A DNA stretch of 64,000 bases from Candidatus Skiveiella danica (GTDB taxonomy: Bacteria; Pseudomonadota; Gammaproteobacteria; Burkholderiales; Burkholderiaceae_C), in contig JADKHE010000011.1 in assembly GCA_016721925.1 (NCBI GenBank), positions 558,001 through 622,000 on the forward strand, in the 5' to 3' direction. Of the stretch, positions 61,189 to 64,000 are shown piece by piece. The notes beneath the pieces are model-generated. The model saw only the letters and a list, made by a program, of their open reading frames with translations. It searched no databases and had not been told where the DNA came from. Within the stretch, counting starts at the first letter, position 1, and the number at the start of each line of letters is the position of its first letter. The translations under genes and the position numbers were made by a program.

Positions 61189-63867
61189 ATGCAAGACAAG
61201 TACAACCACACCGAGGTGGAGCGCGCCGCGCACAGCCACTGGATTGCCCGTGATGCCTACCGCGTGACCGAGGATGCGGGCAAGAAGAAGTTCTACGCCT
61301 GTTCCATGCTGCCCTATCCGAGCGGCAAGCTGCACATGGGCCATGTGCGCAATTACACGATCAACGACATGCTGACGCGCCATCTGCGCATGAACGGCTT
61401 CAACGTGCTGATGCCCATGGGTTGGGATGCCTTCGGCCTGCCGGCGGAAAACGCAGCGCTGAAGAACGGCGTGCCGCCCGCGAAGTGGACCTACGAGAAC
61501 ATCGCCTACATGAAGCAGCAGATGCAGGCGATGGGGTTGGCCATCGACTGGAGCCGCGAGGTGGCCACCTGCGACCCCAGCTACTACAAGTGGAACCAGT
61601 GGCTGTTCCTGAAGATGCTGGAAAAAGGCATTGCCTACCGCAAGACCCAGGTCGTCAACTGGGATCCGGTGGACCAGACGGTGCTGGCCAACGAGCAGGT
61701 GATCGACGGCAAGGGCTGGCGCACCGGCGCTGTGGTGGAAAAGCGGGAGATTCCCGGCTATTACCTCAAGATCACCGACTACGCCGAAGAACTGCTGGAG
61801 CATGTCAAGACCGGACTGCCGGGTTGGCCGGAACGCGTCAAGCTGATGCAGGAAAACTGGATCGGAAAGTCCGAGGGCGTGCGGTTCGCGTTCACCCACG
61901 ACATCAAGGATGGCTCGGGCGGCCTGATCGGCGACGGGCGCATGTACGTCTTCACCACGCGCGCCGACACCATCATGGGTGTCACCTTCTGCGCCGTGGC
62001 GCCGGAGCATCCTCTCGCAGTGCACGCCGCGAAAACCAATGCCGAACTGGCAGCGTTCATTGAGGAATGCCGCAATGGCGGCACCACCGAAGCCGAACTC
62101 GCCACCCAGGAGAAGAAGGGCATGGCCACCGGCCTGCAGGTGACCCATCCGCTCACCGGAAAGCCGATCGATCTCTGGGTGGGCAACTACGTGCTGATGA
62201 GCTACGGCGACGGCGCAGTGATGGGCGTGCCGGCGCACGACGAGCGCGACTTCGCTTTCGCCCTCAAGTACGGCCTGCGCATCGTGCAGGTGGTGCATGT
62301 GGATGGCCTGCACTACGACTACCACCAGTGGCAGGACTGGTATGCCGACAAGCAGCGCGGCATCACGATCAACTCCGACGTTTTCAGCGGCATGCCCTAC
62401 CAGGAGGCGGTGCATGCGGTGGCCCATGCGCTGGCGCGCGAAGGCCTGGGCGAGCGCAAGACCACCTGGCGTCTGCGCGACTGGGGGGTGAGCCGCCAGC
62501 GCTACTGGGGCACGCCGATCCCGATCATCCATTGCCACGATCATGGCGCGGTGCCGGTGCCCGAGAAAGACCTGCCGGTCGTGCTGCCCCAGGACTGCAT
62601 CCCCGATGGTTCGGGCAACCCGCTGCACAAGCATGAAGGCTTCCATGCCGGCGTGACCTGTCCGGTCTGCGGCAAGCCGGCACGGCGCGAGACCGACACC
62701 ATGGACACCTTCGTCGACAGTTCCTGGTATTTCATGCGCTACTGTGACCCCGCCAATGACCAGGCGATGGTCGCCGAGGGCGCCGACTACTGGATGCCGA
62801 TGGACCAGTACATCGGTGGCATCGAGCACGCCATCCTGCACCTGCTGTATGCGCGCTTCTGGACCAAGGTGATGCGCGACCTGGGCCTGGTGAAGGTGGA
62901 CGAGCCCTTCACCAAACTGTTGACGCAGGGCATGGTGCTGAACCACATTTACTCGCGCAAGGGCGAGAAGGGCGGCATCGAATACTTCTGGCCGAACGAA
63001 GTGGAAGACGTCCATGACGACAGCGGCAAGATCACCGGCGCCCGGCTGAAGCAGGCCAAGGGCGACCTGCCCGCCGGCACCCCCATCACCTATGAAGGGG
63101 TGGGCACGATGAGCAAGTCCAAGAACAACGGGGTCGACCCGCAGGACCTGATCGAGAAGTACGGCGCCGACACGGCGCGCCTGTACACCATGTTCACCGC
63201 GCCCCCGGAAGCCACGCTGGAGTGGAACGACGCAGCCGTAGAGGGCAGCTACCGCTTCCTGCGCCGGGTGTGGAACTTCGGCGTCAAGTTGGAAGCTACA
63301 GAAAATGTAGCTAAATACAACCATTCGACGCTGGGAAGTGGCAAAAAGATCGTTGAATTCGGCAAGAATGCGAAGGCCTTGCGGCTGGAGATCCACACGG
63401 TGCTCAAGCAGGTGGACTACGACTACCAGCGCATGCAGTACAACACCGTGGTCTCGGGCGCGATGAAGATGATCAATGCGCTGGAAGACTTCAGGTCCGA
63501 TGGCTCCGAAGGGGACGCTGTGGCTACGGCCGAGGGCTTTGGCATCCTGCTGCGCGGCCTGTACCCGGCCACCCCGCACGTCACCCATGCGCTCTGGCAG
63601 GCCCTGGGCTACGCCGGCGTACACGGCGAACTGCTTGATGCGCCCTGGCCCCGGGTCGACGAGGCGGCCCTCGTCCAGGACGAGATCGAGCTCATGCTGC
63701 AGGTCAATGGCAAGCTGCGCGGCTCCATCCGAGTGCCGGCGAAGGCGTCGAAGGAGGAGATCGAGGCGGTTGCGCTGTCCAGTGAAGCCTTCCTCAATCA
63801 GGCCACCCAGGGCGCCATCAAGCGTGTCATCCTGGTGCCGGGGCGCCTGGTCAATGTGGTGGTCTGA
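61189..63867 (+). CDS. leuS: leucyl-tRNA synthetase
   Basis: LeuRS of 892 residues. Catalytic motifs are the HIGH-type H-M-G-H (P-S-G-K-L-H-M-G-H) and the KMSKS-type M-S-K-S-K; the CP1 editing domain (T-T-R-A-D-T-I-M-G-V-T-F) lies between. M-Q-D-K-Y-N-H at 61189 matches the family start; an ATG four codons upstream (61177) is possible. In the anticodon-binding domain about 20 residues (A-T-E-N-V-A-K-Y-N-H-S-T-L-G-S-G) are encoded by a dispersed repeat copy, apparently tolerated in this essential enzyme. lptE follows. Confidence 0.97.
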   Translation: MQDKYNHTEVERAAHSHWIARDAYRVTEDAGKKKFYACSMLPYPSGKLHMGHVRNYTINDMLTRHLRMNGFNVLMPMGWDAFGLPAENAALKNGVPPAKWTYENIAYMKQQMQAMGLAIDWSREVATCDPSYYKWNQWLFLKMLEKGIAYRKTQVVNWDPVDQTVLANEQVIDGKGWRTGAVVEKREIPGYYLKITDYAEELLEHVKTGLPGWPERVKLMQENWIGKSEGVRFAFTHDIKDGSGGLIGDGRMYVFTTRADTIMGVTFCAVAPEHPLAVHAAKTNAELAAFIEECRNGGTTEAELATQEKKGMATGLQVTHPLTGKPIDLWVGNYVLMSYGDGAVMGVPAHDERDFAFALKYGLRIVQVVHVDGLHYDYHQWQDWYADKQRGITINSDVFSGMPYQEAVHAVAHALAREGLGERKTTWRLRDWGVSRQRYWGTPIPIIHCHDHGAVPVPEKDLPVVLPQDCIPDGSGNPLHKHEGFHAGVTCPVCGKPARRETDTMDTFVDSSWYFMRYCDPANDQAMVAEGADYWMPMDQYIGGIEHAILHLLYARFWTKVMRDLGLVKVDEPFTKLLTQGMVLNHIYSRKGEKGGIEYFWPNEVEDVHDDSGKITGARLKQAKGDLPAGTPITYEGVGTMSKSKNNGVDPQDLIEKYGADTARLYTMFTAPPEATLEWNDAAVEGSYRFLRRVWNFGVKLEATENVAKYNHSTLGSGKKIVEFGKNAKALRLEIHTVLKQVDYDYQRMQYNTVVSGAMKMINALEDFRSDGSEGDAVATAEGFGILLRGLYPATPHVTHALWQALGYAGVHGELLDAPWPRVDEAALVQDEIELMLQVNGKLRGSIRVPAKASKEEIEAVALSSEAFLNQATQGAIKRVILVPGRLVNVVV
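63292..63350 (+). repeat. dispersed repeat, copy 9 (in frame inside leuS)
   Basis: GAAGCTACAGAAAATGTAGC, then CCATTCGACGCTGGGAAGTGG. It has the same S-T-L-G reading as the copy in dat. Confidence 0.65.
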
Positions 63868-63868
63868 G

Positions 63869-64000
63869 GTGAAACAGTCCGCTGCCGGCCTCCTGGGCGG
63901 TGCGGGTGACCGGCATGCCCTGCTCGCGTGGTCGCGCCGTGGCGTGCTGGCTGCCGGGGCCGTGCTGACGCTGGGTGCCTGCGGCTTCAAGCTGCGCCAG
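63869..64000 (+). CDS. lptE: LPS-assembly lipoprotein LptE (5' part)
   Basis: The first 44 codons of a gene cut by the window edge. From GTG at 63869, one base after the leuS stop, it reads a basic N-terminus, a hydrophobic run and the lipobox L-G-A-C, then G-F-K-L-R, the usual start of mature LptE. LptE plugs the LptD channel for lipopolysaccharide export. Position directly after leuS agrees with the conserved leuS-lptE-holA order. Confidence 0.85.
   Translation, partial: MKQSAAGLLGGAGDRHALLAWSRRGVLAAGAVLTLGACGFKLRQ

Noticed and set aside
60322..63990. 1222-codon open frame on the minus strand opposite leuS
   Set aside because: It is the codon-position shadow of G+C-rich leuS and exbD; the translation is rich in His, Gln, Arg and Val with no recognisable domain.

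Overview
The window is about 64 kb of G+C-rich bacterial chromosome. Gene content and order point to a betaproteobacterium of the order Burkholderiales, most likely family Comamonadaceae. The indications are an incomplete PTS with HPr kinase, a TfpX/TfpZ pilin accessory protein, the hpf-ptsN-hprK-(fur)-bamE-dapB-exbBD-leuS-lptE block, and a short dispersed repeat of the kind common in that family. The assignment rests on recognition only; no database search was possible. I saw no rRNA, tRNA or CRISPR.

Layout. 1-5.0 kb: lipoprotein, MFS transporter, the PTS carriers EIIA(Man)-HPr-EI, and an AhpD-like protein. 5.0-9.5 kb (minus strand): lipoate operon copD-like, dat, DUF493, a DUF6933-STAS fusion, lipB, lipA. 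9.5-16.8 kb: complete ATP synthase operon atpIBEFHAGDC with a strong promoter and a terminator. 16.8-25 kb: moaC, a pilin accessory gene, an M48 protease, a TerC transporter behind a yybP-ykoY (Mn2+) riboswitch, yaeQ, purB and a GST. 25-32.1 kb: a tight eight-gene minus-strand operon (FAD oxidoreductase, DUF1365, cyclopropane-fatty-acid-synthase-like methyltransferase, chalcone-isomerase-like, MFS, DUF3833, SDR, NTF2-like) of the type found in light or singlet-oxygen regulons.

32.2-37.9 kb is an insertion-sequence island: an IS407-group element, IS5, IS3 and IS481 relics, a secreted subtilisin-like protease with visibly lower G+C, and a defective IS3 copy. 37.9-45.9 kb holds mtgA, aroE, a TonB-like gene, an RNB ribonuclease, a YqiA esterase, phoD and rodA. 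45.9-50.1 kb is a second IS nest: IS1182 with target duplication, then a broken IS1380 cut by a second, oppositely oriented copy of the same defective IS3 element. 50.3-55.6 kb: fadD, then corA-mtnP-ald2-mtnA on the minus strand, which fits the DHAP shunt for methylthioadenosine and 5'-deoxyadenosine. 56-64 kb: hpf, ptsN, hprK, fur, bamE, dapB, exbB, exbD, leuS and the start of lptE.

How the genes connect. The window holds both halves of a regulatory PTS: EI, HPr (with His15 and Ser46) and EIIA(Man) at one end, and PtsN and HPr kinase at the other. Cross-cutting features are a short repeat family present in at least nine copies, several lying in frame inside genes (leuS, dat, an RNase gene, an MFS gene) and two forming signal peptides; the TerC riboswitch with a visible competing helix; and a corA leader with two mutually exclusive hairpins.
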